Shown here: piece after piece, positions 1 through 7,654 of the stretch | Layout of the letters: each line of letters starts with the position of its first letter | Position numbering within the stretch: the stretch's first letter is position 1 | Source: Neobacillus cucumis | Lineage (GTDB): Bacteria; Bacillota; Bacilli; Bacillales; Cytobacillaceae | Length of the DNA stretch: 64,000 nt | Direction of reading: 5' to 3' | Assembly (NCBI RefSeq): GCF_016908975.1 | Contig: NZ_JAFBEX010000021.1 | Coordinates: 1 to 64,000, forward strand | Notes under the pieces: model-generated | What the model saw: the letters and a program-made list of their open reading frames with translations, nothing else | What the model was told of the DNA's origin: nothing | Database searches by the model: none | Program-made: the position numbers and the translations under genes

Positions 1-480
1 TCAGACGCTCCTACCCTTTTAAAAAAGTTGAATGAGCTGCGTCTATTTAAGTGTTGCCATTTTTCGGTCCTTACAGAAGTTAATTTTCATGGTAGTTTCT
101 GTAGTCCTTTACAAAGATAAATGGATAAAATAAAGCTTTTCATGTATAAGATTTAAAGTTTCAGCGTAATAATTCGTTCTTGTAGTGACGTGCACTTTAT
201 TTGGAGAGGCGGGCATGATAGCCTATTATAGCTGAGCCAGAATCCTTAATACACCTGGCTTCATGGCTTATAATCATACCCGCAGAGGCTCCAAGTAAAG
301 TGACAAATTTCCTGTACTTACTAACAGTAGAGGATTCGGCAATATTTGAATATAACTTCAAAACGTATTCACTTAACAAAGCACTACACTACATTTAAGT
401 ACAAACTTTCACAATATCTTCGTATTACGAAATAAACGTTTCTATTTACCTACAGAAAAGAAAATTTTTCCATGTTATAA
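1..480. other. Gene-free left edge
   Basis: No convincing gene was found here. One open frame of 60 codons on the minus strand (197-379) starts with TTG, has no ribosome site and no recognisable motif. The first 60 bases carry a degenerate copy of the intergenic repeat family described further on. Confidence 0.4.
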
Positions 481-524
481 TAAAAATACAATAAAATTAA
501 TGGGAATTTTCCGACTTTTATTAG

Positions 525-552
525 TCTCCTCCCTTTAAAGGAAAGGAGGCTG
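525..552 (+). promoter_or_regulatory. Ribosome site inside a hairpin
   Basis: GGAGG at 545-549 is the ribosome site of the gene at 560. CCTCC at 528-532 can pair with it, and the flanking CTTT/AAAG bases extend the stem. The hairpin could limit translation; this is inference from pairing only. Confidence 0.4.
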
Positions 553-559
553 TAAGATT

Positions 560-769
560 ATGTCTTTAGCCCATACGAAAATTTTGTTAGAGACCATGAG
601 ATATTTTCATAATACTGAGATTTATTCAACTTTCAAAAAAGAAGATCAAACCCCAATCTTGTCTGTGTGCTTTAAAAATAATCAATATGAAATAACCTAT
701 CTCAAGACTCAAAAAATCGAACATTATGATAAACTTGAATCTGTTTTAACAATTATTCATGGATTGTAA
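560..769 (+). CDS. Small conserved-looking hypothetical protein (69 aa)
   Basis: The 69-residue product is soluble, with alternating charged and hydrophobic stretches that suggest a small beta/alpha fold (SVCFKNNQYEITYL near residues 35-48). No signal peptide, membrane segment or metal motif is visible. The ATG is set by an excellent GGAGG ten bases upstream, which supports it as a real gene. It stands alone; the next gene on the right runs the other way. I do not recognise the family and assign no function. Confidence 0.55.
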   Translation: MSLAHTKILLETMRYFHNTEIYSTFKKEDQTPILSVCFKNNQYEITYLKTQKIEHYDKLESVLTIIHGL

Positions 770-954
770 CCTCAGTATCATCCTCGAAAGCCACTCCCTC
801 AAACTCCCCCGTCTTCACCTCAGTATGGATCTGCAATCGTGCCTTTATTCGTAGTACGCATAGTTTATTACTATTTAACTTTGTTTTTTTACTGAATCTC
901 ATTTTACGTCGCAAATTTGTGTCAATTGCGAAGTTAATAAACAATTCCTTATTC

Positions 955-1040
955 CACTATCCTGCCCGTTAGTGCATTAAAAAAGGGGATAGCCGCTGCC
1001 ATCCCAATCTTTAACTCTTACACCCATTAGTTGAATAACT
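955..1040. repeat. Dispersed intergenic repeat, copy with inner hairpin
   Basis: Two repeat cores (TGCCCGTTAGTGCATTAA and CACCCATTAGTTGAATAA) flank a hairpin (GGGGATAGC / GCCATCCC). The same layout of core, hairpin and core recurs at several intergenic positions up to 17.7 kb. Confidence 0.6.
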
Positions 1041-1410
1041 GATAAGCCTTTAAAATAAGCCATAAGATAATTAAACTCCAAATCAAAACTATTAGTGAAC
1101 CAACTATCCAATTCTTCGGCTTACCGTTTTTCATCATTTCTTCTGCCTTAACTTCACAGTCAGATAATACATCTTTCGGTATCATCTTCAATGCAAACAT
1201 TATTCCTAACGGAAGAATAATTACATCATCTAAATAGCCTAGAATAGGTATGAAATCTGGAATTAAGTCAATAGGACTGAACGCATATGCGACCACACAA
1301 GCGGTAAATACTTTAGCATACGAAGGCACTCTTTCATCTTTATATGCTAAGTAGAGCATAAATATCTGTTTTTTTAAATTCCTTGCCCAAGCCTTAATTT
1401 TCGTAAACAT
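1027..1410 (-). CDS. YkvA-type DUF1232 membrane protein
   Basis: A 127-residue protein with the DUF1232 (YkvA) signature SPIDLIPDFIPILGYLDD at residues 45-62, followed by hydrophobic sequence, a short charged stretch, and a C-terminal membrane segment at about residues 101-122. YkvA-like proteins are small membrane-associated proteins of unknown role. The ATG follows AGGAGATAAA, a good ribosome site. It appears monocistronic. The C-terminal transmembrane helix is an addition compared with the shortest family members. Family call is secure; function is unknown. Confidence 0.85.
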   Translation of the reverse strand: MFTKIKAWARNLKKQIFMLYLAYKDERVPSYAKVFTACVVAYAFSPIDLIPDFIPILGYLDDVIILPLGIMFALKMIPKDVLSDCEVKAEEMMKNGKPKNWIVGSLIVLIWSLIILWLILKAYQLFN

Positions 1411-1479
1411 TTTATCTCCTAATAGTAGTTAATATTTTATTTACATTATAACAAAATAAGATGGATTGTTAATGCACTA

Positions 1480-2124
1480 GTCGAGTAGAATGGAGACTTT
1501 CTACCTTTCGGTAGATTATACTCCACCCCCTCACAGAACCGTGCTTGCACTATTAATGCACACGGCTCCTCCTAGTTACCATTCACATTTCTGCTATCCT
1601 TAATAGTTTTGTTTCCATCATTATTCCTACCTCAGAGTGTAGTAAATGTGTCCCCATTAAAGTTGATAACTGGTAGCTAGCCTTTCCTCCATCGGCATTA
1701 CCCAACTTCATTGGTACTACGCTGCTATCCGACTCCCTATTCAGCATTTGGCTTCCTTGCTTGTTATCGCTTGTACACCATACTCTTCCATTAAGAAAAG
1801 TCCAATAGGGTCTCCCGACTTGCCGTATCAAATCAATGTGTAACGTGCCAAGGTCTCTGACTCCAGAGAGGTTTTATCCATCTTGCCTTAAACGATGGAT
1901 AAAATGTAGCTTTCTGTTGCAGGTAAAACATCAGCCCTCTCGTTTTACTAACATTATGGAGCTCAATCCCTTCAACCAATTGGCTTTCGGCCCGCCACCT
2001 AACTGTCTACGCTTGGAGACTAAAGTTACCTTTGGTCCTCCAAGACTCGTTACGAGCGAATGGCTAGTTCTTACTCGACGGGAATCCCACCGTTATATGA
2101 TACGACCTAGACTCGGCCGCACAC
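1480..2124 (-). mobile_element. Group II intron lacking its reverse transcriptase
   Basis: Read on the minus strand, this starts with GTGTGCGGCC (the GUGYG 5' end) and ends ...CTACTCGAC (AY 3' end). Near the 3' end lies a 33-base domain V, GAGCCGTGTGC...GCACGGTTC at about 1534-1566, followed by a domain VI hairpin closed by a GAAA loop (CTACC-GAAA-GGTAG). A short frame at 1583-1621 reads METKLLRIAEM and stops; METKLLRIAE resembles the usual first residues of intron-encoded reverse transcriptase/maturases. The several hundred codons that should follow are absent, so the element looks like a non-autonomous, ORF-deleted derivative of about 645 nt. Exact ends are inferred from consensus. Confidence 0.8.
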
Positions 2125-2144
2125 CTGCCAGTTAGTGAAACAAG

Positions 2145-2172
2145 AAAAAGAGTCGCTGTTATGACTCTTTGT
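2145..2172. terminator. Bidirectional rho-independent terminator
   Basis: AAAGAGTC (2147-2154) pairs with GACTCTTT (2163-2170). On the minus strand the stem is followed by a T-run (TTTTTC), so it can end the dehydrogenase transcript from 2302. The group II intron lies just downstream of it. Confidence 0.65.
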
Positions 2173-2220
2173 AAAACTCAAGCACCTGTTAATTTAAGTA
2201 CAATACTTCACATTCTAGTA
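2173..2220. repeat. Dispersed intergenic repeat copy
   Basis: Contains CACCTGTTAATTTAAGTACA followed by ACTTCACATT, the long form of the repeat core shared with copies at 5795, 6213, 8704 and 9955. Confidence 0.5.
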
Positions 2221-2301
2221 ATCAAGCTTTTTTCGATAAACTCAAAAGCCCTCAGATAAAATTCACCAAGGACTTTTGTATTTAAGTGTTGATACCTTTC
2301 T

Positions 2302-3315
2302 TTATTCAGAAACTTTTATAACAATCTTACCGAATGCACCTTTATATAGATGTTTGTAAGTATCAAGGGCTTCATCAAAAGAATAGACAGTATCAATGAC
2401 AGGTTTAATTTTAAGTTCATCAAAAGCTCTCATCATTTCATCAAAAGCTCTACGATGTCCTACATTAATCCCTTGAACATGAGCTTGTTTTGATAATAAT
2501 GAGAATACATTTAATTCTGCCATCATACTTTCCAAGAAACCAATAATATAAATATGACCTTGAAGAGCAAGAGCTTCTATTGAACGGTTAATACTTTGAC
2601 CACCAACTACCTCCAGAATATGCTGTACACCTTTTCCTTCTGTAATTCTTAATACTTCTTTTTCCCAATCTGGAGTCTCCGCATAATTTATAACATCTTT
2701 TGCACCAAGGGCTTTTACTCTTTCTAGTTTTTCATTGCTGCTACTTGTCGCAATTACTCTTGCTCCTAGTGCCGAGGCAATTTGAACAGCGTATACGGAT
2801 ACTCCTCCAGTTCCCTGTACAAGCACAGTATCTCCTGCTTTAATTTTTCCATATTCAACTAGTGAAAACCAAACAGTAAGTGCAGCAACTGGAAGTGTCG
2901 AAGCTTCCTCATCAGTCAAGGTAGCTGGTGTCATTACAGTTGCGTCCTCATCAAGCAACATATATTCTGCTAACCCACCATTTTTTGGTCCTCCTAAGGC
3001 ATGAGCACCTTCATCTTTTTTTGGGATCCCATCAATCCATTTAGTAAACATATGAGAAGTTACACGGTCACCTTTTTTAAATTTTGTTACCTCTGAACCT
3101 ACTTTTACTACTTCTCCAGAAGCATCAGATACAGGTACGAATGGTTGTGTCATTAATTCAGGCAAATAAACCCCATCAACAATTGCTTTGTCACGGAAGT
3201 TAAGTGAAACAGCCTTTACACGAACAAGAAGTTGTTTCGGTCCAGGCTCCGGTGTAGGTAAATCCACCAATTTTAAGTTTTCTATACCAACGCCATGTCT
3301 TTGCCATGCTTTCAT
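2302..3315 (-). CDS. Zinc-independent alcohol dehydrogenase/quinone oxidoreductase (MDR family)
   Basis: A 337-residue medium-chain dehydrogenase: an N-terminal GroES-like domain (about 1-150), then a Rossmann domain with the nucleotide loop VLVQGTGGVSVYAVQIA near residue 165. The usual catalytic and structural zinc cysteines are missing, so it belongs with NAD(P)H-dependent quinone/enal reductase-like members rather than zinc alcohol dehydrogenases. The start at 3315 (MKAWQRHG) is chosen because AGGAGATTGGAACTT precedes it; 15 upstream codons are open but lack a site. It is transcribed in the same direction as the ArsR gene at 3506, and two palindromes related to that regulator's own operator lie between them, so ArsR control is likely. 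Substrate is unknown. Confidence 0.85.
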   Translation of the reverse strand: MKAWQRHGVGIENLKLVDLPTPEPGPKQLLVRVKAVSLNFRDKAIVDGVYLPELMTQPFVPVSDASGEVVKVGSEVTKFKKGDRVTSHMFTKWIDGIPKKDEGAHALGGPKNGGLAEYMLLDEDATVMTPATLTDEEASTLPVAALTVWFSLVEYGKIKAGDTVLVQGTGGVSVYAVQIASALGARVIATSSSNEKLERVKALGAKDVINYAETPDWEKEVLRITEGKGVQHILEVVGGQSINRSIEALALQGHIYIIGFLESMMAELNVFSLLSKQAHVQGINVGHRRAFDEMMRAFDELKIKPVIDTVYSFDEALDTYKHLYKGAFGKIVIKVSE

Positions 3316-3410
3316 AAGTTCCAATCTCCTATTCTTAAAAGAATTTTTATTTGTTAACAAGGATATTTATCTTTAAATCACTGTCATTCAAATTTATAAA
3401 TCGGGAATCG

Positions 3411-3457
3411 TCGATATATCGAGGATAAAACCAATCGACAAATCACTAATTGTCGAT
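3411..3457. promoter_or_regulatory. Palindromic operators upstream of the dehydrogenase
   Basis: TCGATATATCGA (3411-3422) and ATCGACAA-N8-TTGTCGAT (3434-3457) share the ATCGA half-site with the palindrome in the promoter of the neighbouring ArsR gene (3822-3837). They are the obvious binding sites for that regulator. Confidence 0.65.
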
Positions 3458-3505
3458 ATGATGGATAATAATAACAACCAAATCCTTATCGGAGTTTGGT
3501 CATCG

Positions 3506-3808
3506 TTATAGTTCTGTTTGAATAAATTTACCTAGATTTTTTATGGCTTCCTCATCCCTTTTGTAATAAGTCCACTTACCTATTCGTGTTGCCCTTATTA
3601 AACCCGCTTTTTGTAACATTGATAGGTATTGAGAGGCTGTAGATTGTGTCATATTTAACTTGTCTGTTATTTGACTAACACATACCCCAACTTCCACCAA
3701 ATCAATTCCATCTTGCGGTCCAAAGTGGGCAACTGGGTCTTTAAGCCATTCTAAAATTTGAAGACGAGCCTCATTTGTCAGTGATTTAAAAACATTTATT
3801 TTATCCAT
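3506..3808 (-). CDS. ArsR-family winged-helix repressor
   Basis: About 100 residues with the ArsR fold: FKSLTNEARLQILEWLKDP at the N-terminus, a recognition helix TQSTASQYLSMLQKAGLI, and a wing around TRIGKWTYYKRDE. No CxC metal site is visible. CVSQITDKLNM includes one cysteine, as in redox or electrophile-sensing relatives, but that is only a hint. The ATG at 3808 is preferred over an upstream TTG at 3844, because the TTG falls inside the promoter -35 box. The message would be leaderless. It probably represses itself and the dehydrogenase at 2302. Confidence 0.85.
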   Translation of the reverse strand: MDKINVFKSLTNEARLQILEWLKDPVAHFGPQDGIDLVEVGVCVSQITDKLNMTQSTASQYLSMLQKAGLIRATRIGKWTYYKRDEEAIKNLGKFIQTEL

Positions 3809-3844
3809 GTACACATTATAAATCGACAATGTTCGATTTGTCAA
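3809..3844 (-). promoter_or_regulatory. ArsR promoter with operator in the spacer
   Basis: TTGACA (3844-3839), an 18-base spacer and TATAAT (3820-3815) form a near-consensus sigma-A promoter. The palindrome ATCGAACATTGTCGAT fills the spacer. The -10 ends six bases before the ATG at 3808, so transcription would begin at or next to the start codon. Confidence 0.8.
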
Positions 3845-3897
3845 TCTAACTAAAATTAATAATTAGATTCTTTTTGTAAACTTATTCCTTATTATAC

Positions 3898-3987
3898 TAA
3901 CCTGCATCCTTTAGTTGAACAAGCAAAAAAGCCACCAATAATATGGCAGCTGGATCTTCAACTCTTGCACCCGGTAGTTCAATAAGG
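3898..3987. repeat. Dispersed intergenic repeat with inner hairpin
   Basis: Two cores (CCTTTAGTTGAACAAG and CACCCGGTAGTTCAATAAGG) flank a hairpin region around GCCACC...GGCAGC. Same organisation as the copy at 955. Confidence 0.55.
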
Positions 3988-4009
3988 ATTCTCCCTTTAT
4001 AAGGAGCCG

Positions 4010-4870
4010 TTAATGTTGAGAACTTTGTTTTAACATCTCAATAAATTTTGAAAGTGCGCTTGTCATTAGACTATCCTTGTGTCGAATGAAAAAGGTTTTG
4101 GCGGTGCTGTATTGTTCTGGAATTTCGAAAGAACGTACTAACCCTTTTATTTCGAGTGATAGAATCGAAGACTTTGGCACTAAAGAGGCTCCAAGTCCAG
4201 AAATCACACCTTGAATAATAGCATCGGGATGATTGAATTCTAAATATCGAATTTTACCAATCCCTATTGTTTTCAACCAAGTTTCAAGTTGGTCTCGATG
4301 TGGACAACCTTTTGTATTCATGAGAAAAGGTTGATGACATACTTCTTCAATATTTTTCATCTCTGGAGCACTGATTAATACGAGTTGTTCTTCAAATACA
4401 AGCTCCTGCACGATGCTTTCATCATTCAGTTCCGATTTTACTAATGCACCATGAAGTTGAAAATGACGAATCTTTTCCACCAATTCAGCTGAATAATCGG
4501 TCATTAACGATAACTCTACTTTTGGATAAAGTTTAAAGTAATTAGCTAGTATGGAAGGAAGAAACATTGCAGAGGCGGTATGAGTGGCTCCAAGCATGAG
4601 ACGACCAATGGGTTCTGTTGAATCATTTAGAGCTTTATGTGCATCTTCAAGTAAATGGATAATTTGTTCGGCATAACTCAATAACTTCTCACCTGCAGGC
4701 GTTAATAACATCCCTCGTTGGCGATAAAAAAGTTGCGTATTCAACTCCGCTTCTAATTGCTGCACCCTTGCAGTAACGTTTGACTGTACATAGCCGAGTA
4801 TTTGAGCGGCTTTTGTAATACTACCCTCACTTGCAACAGCCAGGAAAATTCGTAACTCATTGATGTCCAT
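4010..4870 (-). CDS. LysR-family transcriptional regulator
   Basis: A 286-residue LysR-type regulator. The N-terminal helix-turn-helix is at about residues 1-60 (LRIFLAVASEGSITKAAQILGYVQSNVTARVQQLE), followed by a periplasmic-binding-like effector domain from about residue 90 to the end. The ATG follows AGGGGTCAGAA. It is divergent from the NTF2-like gene at 5036, and the 165-base gap holds both promoters, so that gene is the natural regulatory target. Effector unknown. Confidence 0.9.
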   Translation of the reverse strand: MDINELRIFLAVASEGSITKAAQILGYVQSNVTARVQQLEAELNTQLFYRQRGMLLTPAGEKLLSYAEQIIHLLEDAHKALNDSTEPIGRLMLGATHTASAMFLPSILANYFKLYPKVELSLMTDYSAELVEKIRHFQLHGALVKSELNDESIVQELVFEEQLVLISAPEMKNIEEVCHQPFLMNTKGCPHRDQLETWLKTIGIGKIRYLEFNHPDAIIQGVISGLGASLVPKSSILSLEIKGLVRSFEIPEQYSTAKTFFIRHKDSLMTSALSKFIEMLKQSSQH

Positions 4871-5035
4871 TTCTGACCCCTCACATTATTATCATTAAAA
4901 ACGAATCTATATATCATTTATATTCATTTTACATGATGATTGTCGGAGTGTACAATTTTCGTAGGCAAACCAAAAGGGAACATTTTGGCTCATCTGCCCT
5001 ATCAAGTTATCAAGGAATTTTTTAGGAGGTAAAAT

Positions 5036-5425
5036 ATGCTTAATCATTCAAACATTGAAATTGGAGAACAATTTCTGGCTGCGTACAATGCTCACAATTG
5101 GGAAGGAATTCGAAAGTTATTACATCCATCGGTTAAATGGACCCTACCAGGCAACGGAGCAATTTCGGGGACGGCTGAAGGAATAGATGCTGTTATCAAT
5201 AGAGTCAAGTCAATTGTAGATGGAAAAGTGTGTACACAACTTCATGGAATACTTGTGGGTCAATTTGGGCTGACCTTATCACTACACAATTCAGCTGTCT
5301 CAGACGATGGTCGTGTCCTAGAAGAAGAATTAGCGACGGTGCTAACCATTGAATCTGAACTTATTACTAAAATAGATACTTACCTTTCTGACGTGGCTGG
5401 TATGGAACAATATTTTGCAAAATAG
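5036..5425 (+). CDS. NTF2-like (SnoaL-type) protein
   Basis: A 129-residue cone-fold protein with the typical opening FLAAYNAHNWEGIRKLLHPSV, then alternating strands (VKWTLPGNG, LEEELATVLTIE) and a final helix. Family members are small-molecule isomerases, cyclases or ligand-binding proteins; no catalytic residue can be assigned with confidence. The ATG follows AGGAGGTAAAAT. It is divergent from a LysR regulator, the usual layout for a regulator and its target. Confidence 0.8.
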   Translation: MLNHSNIEIGEQFLAAYNAHNWEGIRKLLHPSVKWTLPGNGAISGTAEGIDAVINRVKSIVDGKVCTQLHGILVGQFGLTLSLHNSAVSDDGRVLEEELATVLTIESELITKIDTYLSDVAGMEQYFAK

Positions 5426-5693
5426 AATATTGAAGTGTATCAAATAAATAAAACAGATCTTTGAGTCTAGTGGCTTAAGTTTCGGAACTTACATAGAAAG
5501 ATGCCAGCAATTCTGTTGATGCAGTTTTAAATTATATTTCGAAAGCATAAAAAAATGATGTTAGATTTCAATTAATTGGATTCGACAACTTTGAGGTTCG
5601 TACCGTGCTGCTCGTAAGGAACGTAACCCATAAACTGGAAAAGAATCGACATTTAAGGACAGTAGCTTTAAATAACTTACTTTTACTAAATGA

Positions 5694-5729
5694 CAAAAAA
5701 GTGATGATACTAATACATCACTTTTTTTG
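5694..5729. terminator. Rho-independent terminator
   Basis: AAAAAAGTGATG pairs with CATCACTTTTTTT around a loop of eight bases. It probably ends the transcript from 5036. The 260 bases before it (5426-5690) hold no gene I can support. Confidence 0.75.
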
Positions 5730-5794
5730 TCTACTAAAACTTTGCAAAACTCTCATTAAATTCGACCAATAACATATTTGAATTCTTCAACTAT

Positions 5795-5835
5795 AGCACC
5801 CAGTTAATTTAAGTATAATGTTTCACAATCCTATT
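5795..5835. repeat. Dispersed intergenic repeat copy
   Basis: CACCCAGTTAATTTAAGTAT followed by TTTCACAATCCTAT matches the long repeat core seen at 2173, 6213, 8704 and 9955. Confidence 0.55.
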
Positions 5836-5852
5836 TAAAAAAGAAAATCGGA

Positions 5853-6143
5853 CTATCTCTTTAAGGTTGCAAAATAAAAACTTTGCACTGCTACTAAAAT
5901 TATTAATACTGATAAGATAAAGAAAGAAATTGACCTTCCTTTCTTTTTTAAAATATATTGTTCTATTCCATTTAAAATAATAGATATTGCAAGAATAATT
6001 CCTATAAAACCAGAGTAGAAAAAATTTACGGGATATGTCGTAAAAGATAAATATATAAATACTATCATTGGGATAATCAATATAAATTGAGTAATAAAAA
6101 TAGGCTTTACTCTGTTCTTAAAAAAACGGTTATTTAATTTCAT
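5853..6143 (-). CDS. Small three-helix membrane protein
   Basis: A 96-residue, very hydrophobic protein with membrane segments at roughly residues 13-34, 38-57 and 72-92, separated by a basic loop (QYILKKKGRS). The start at 6143 is chosen because GGAG lies nine bases upstream; an ATG five codons earlier has no ribosome site. It recalls DUF3953-like Bacillus proteins, but I am not certain of the family. No catalytic residues are visible and the function is unknown. Confidence 0.6.
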   Translation of the reverse strand: MKLNNRFFKNRVKPIFITQFILIIPMIVFIYLSFTTYPVNFFYSGFIGIILAISIILNGIEQYILKKKGRSISFFILSVLIILVAVQSFYFATLKR

Positions 6144-6212
6144 ATCCTTTGTCTCCATTAGGTAAAAATTTATTATTAAATTTAATTATTAATGTGTCAC
6201 AATAACATCTTT

Positions 6213-6262
6213 AACTCAAGCTACCCGTTAATTTAAGTTCAATAATTCACAATTCCTATAAA
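6213..6262. repeat. Dispersed intergenic repeat copy
   Basis: CTACCCGTTAATTTAAGTTC followed by ATTCACAATTCCTAT. Another long-core copy of the family. Confidence 0.55.
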
Positions 6263-6301
6263 TACTCCATATTAAATTATAGGTCCCTTGTACGTACTAT
6301 G

Positions 6302-6471
6302 TAAAAAAACGATCACACTTCGGGGCTGTTGACAAACTTAAAAGTTACAGTTGATAGCACAAGATATAGAAAATAATAAAGAAGACGAATCATATATGTA
6401 GTAGGAATTCGTCTTCTTTTTGTATTGATTAGCTATTTGTCAACAGCCCCACTTCGGATCGCTTTTTTTAA
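6302..6471. terminator. Terminator hairpin split by an inserted element
   Basis: AAAAAAACGATC (6303-6314) and GATCGCTTTTTTT (6457-6469) are the two arms of a typical rho-independent terminator. Its loop is interrupted by the 129-bp element at 6322-6450. Removing that element and one copy of the ACTTC duplication restores a short ordinary hairpin. Confidence 0.7.
6322..6450. mobile_element. 129-bp MITE with 15-bp terminal inverted repeats
   Basis: The ends are exact inverted repeats, GGGGCTGTTGACAAA and its complement, and the element is flanked by a 5-bp direct repeat ACTTC (6317-6321 and 6451-6455). The interior has no open frame but holds a long hairpin (GAAGACGAAT / ATTCGTCTTC plus T-run) that is itself terminator-like. 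It is probably a non-autonomous derivative of a DDE transposon; no transposase with these ends is in the window. Confidence 0.8.
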
Positions 6472-6472
6472 T

Positions 6473-6862
6473 CTATGATAAATATTTTTCAATTGGTACC
6501 CAATAGTTGTCTTTCCAGCCTTCAGCAAGATGTTCGCCTTGTCCTTCTGGAAAACCAACATGATCAAAAATTACTAATGTTTCTTCACCTTGTTTTTTTA
6601 ATTCGAACTTGGCAATAGAATAAACTCCCTCAGCCCAATTACCAGCTCGCCAGGCTTGTACTATTCTTTCATTAGGTATAAGCTCAATATTTCTACCTGT
6701 GATCATGCCACCAAATAAGGAGAATGCCCCACCAGCCTCAGCCTTAATTTCAGTTGGTGCTCCACCAGTAACTGTACTGAATTGATTAGCATCCATAAGT
6801 GCATCATATACCTGTTTCTGACTTGCTTTAAAAATAATTTCATGATGAATAGTTGTAGACAT
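6473..6862 (-). CDS. SRPBCC-domain protein (AHSA1-like)
   Basis: A 129-residue START/Bet v1-like (SRPBCC) protein: an N-terminal strand HHEIIFKASQKQVYDALMD, the glycine-rich FSLFGGMITGRNIELIPNERIVQAWR typical of AHSA1-type members, and a C-terminal helix. These proteins bind hydrophobic ligands in a deep pocket. It is the last gene of an ArsR-SRPBCC-SRPBCC operon, 32 bases behind the gene at 6895, with GGAGGG upstream of its ATG. Its stop adjoins the MITE-split terminator. Ligand unknown. Confidence 0.85.
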   Translation of the reverse strand: MSTTIHHEIIFKASQKQVYDALMDANQFSTVTGGAPTEIKAEAGGAFSLFGGMITGRNIELIPNERIVQAWRAGNWAEGVYSIAKFELKKQGEETLVIFDHVGFPEGQGEHLAEGWKDNYWVPIEKYLS

Positions 6863-6894
6863 ACAATCATCCCTCCTGTGTTTTCTTGAAATTT

Positions 6895-7341
6895 TTATTT
6901 TTTAATTGACCAAGGATCTAAACCTGGATCTTTTCCTTCTGCGAGCATTTGAAGACGTTCCATATAATGAGCCCATCCGTTGCTGTTGGATGTAACTTTT
7001 TCAGCTGGTAGGTTATAATGGTGTAACTCAAGGAGAGTACCGTTATTTTGTGGAGTTAAAGTAAATTCAACGGTACTAGAACCTGGGGGCATAATGTTTG
7101 AATCATCCCATCCCCATGTCCATACAATTTTTTCAAATGGTTTAATTTCCTTGAATTCACCAATTGCGATGTCTAGCCCATTAATGTCGATTCTATATTT
7201 TCCTCCGACACTTGGGTCCAATAAAACGTTTCTCCCAATCCAACGAACCATTTTTTCAGGATCAGTAAAAAAAGAGAATAACGTTTGGGGACTACAATCA
7301 ATAAAAATTTGTTTCGTTAAACTTTCTTGATTAATATTCAT
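6895..7341 (-). CDS. SRPBCC-domain protein (AHSA1-like)
   Basis: A 148-residue SRPBCC protein: residues 8-40 FIDCSPQTLFSFFTDPEKMVRW, then GGKYRIDINGLDIAIGEFKEI, EKIVWTWGWD and a C-terminal helix with NSNGWAHYMERLQMLAEGKDPG, typical of ArsR-linked AHSA1 proteins. The start overlaps the upstream regulator's stop by 11 bases and has GGAGGAAG in front, so the two are translationally coupled. Function is inferred from family: ligand binding or a detoxification-type role. Ligand unknown. Confidence 0.88.
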   Translation of the reverse strand: MNINQESLTKQIFIDCSPQTLFSFFTDPEKMVRWIGRNVLLDPSVGGKYRIDINGLDIAIGEFKEIKPFEKIVWTWGWDDSNIMPPGSSTVEFTLTPQNNGTLLELHHYNLPAEKVTSNSNGWAHYMERLQMLAEGKDPGLDPWSIKK

Positions 7342-7648
7342 TCTTCCTCCTTTCTTCAGCTTCAGCTGCTTCTTTTAAACGCATAAGGCTGTCATCCCAA
7401 AAACTGTCTAAGTATTCCTTTAGTTCTTTAAAACCTTCCCTTCTAATACGATAAAATCGCTTTGTACCTTCTTTTCGAACTACAACTAATCCCGAGCTTT
7501 CCAATACTTTTAAATGCTGTGAAATTGCAGGTGCAGAAATATGAAAATGTAGGGCAATTCCACTGGAAGTAAGCTCACCATTTCGTAATAAATAAAGTAT
7601 TTCTCGCCTATTTGGTTCTGATATAGAATGAATTATTTTTTCAATCAT
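7331..7648 (-). CDS. ArsR-family repressor of an SRPBCC operon
   Basis: A 105-residue winged-helix protein: EPNRREILYLLRNGELTSSGIALHF, recognition helix SAPAISQHLKVLESSGLV, wing VVRKEGTKRFYRI. There are no metal-binding cysteines, as in SdpR-like members that sit upstream of SRPBCC genes. The ATG has no ribosome site; the promoter ends six bases before it, so the message appears leaderless. A 23-bp inverted repeat covers the promoter, indicating autorepression of the three-gene operon. Confidence 0.88.
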   Translation of the reverse strand: MIEKIIHSISEPNRREILYLLRNGELTSSGIALHFHISAPAISQHLKVLESSGLVVVRKEGTKRFYRIRREGFKELKEYLDSFWDDSLMRLKEAAEAEERRKNEY

Positions 7649-7654
7649 AAAACT

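Noticed and set aside
197..379. 60-codon minus-strand frame near the left edge
   Set aside because: TTG start without ribosome site and no recognisable motif.
753..944. Minus-strand frame with protein-like end (KTGEFEGVAFEDDTEV)
   Set aside because: It overlaps the end of the 69-residue gene and has no ribosome site; possibly a gene remnant but not enough support to call.
1836..2135. 99-codon plus-strand frame
   Set aside because: It is antisense to the group II intron RNA and is explained by it.
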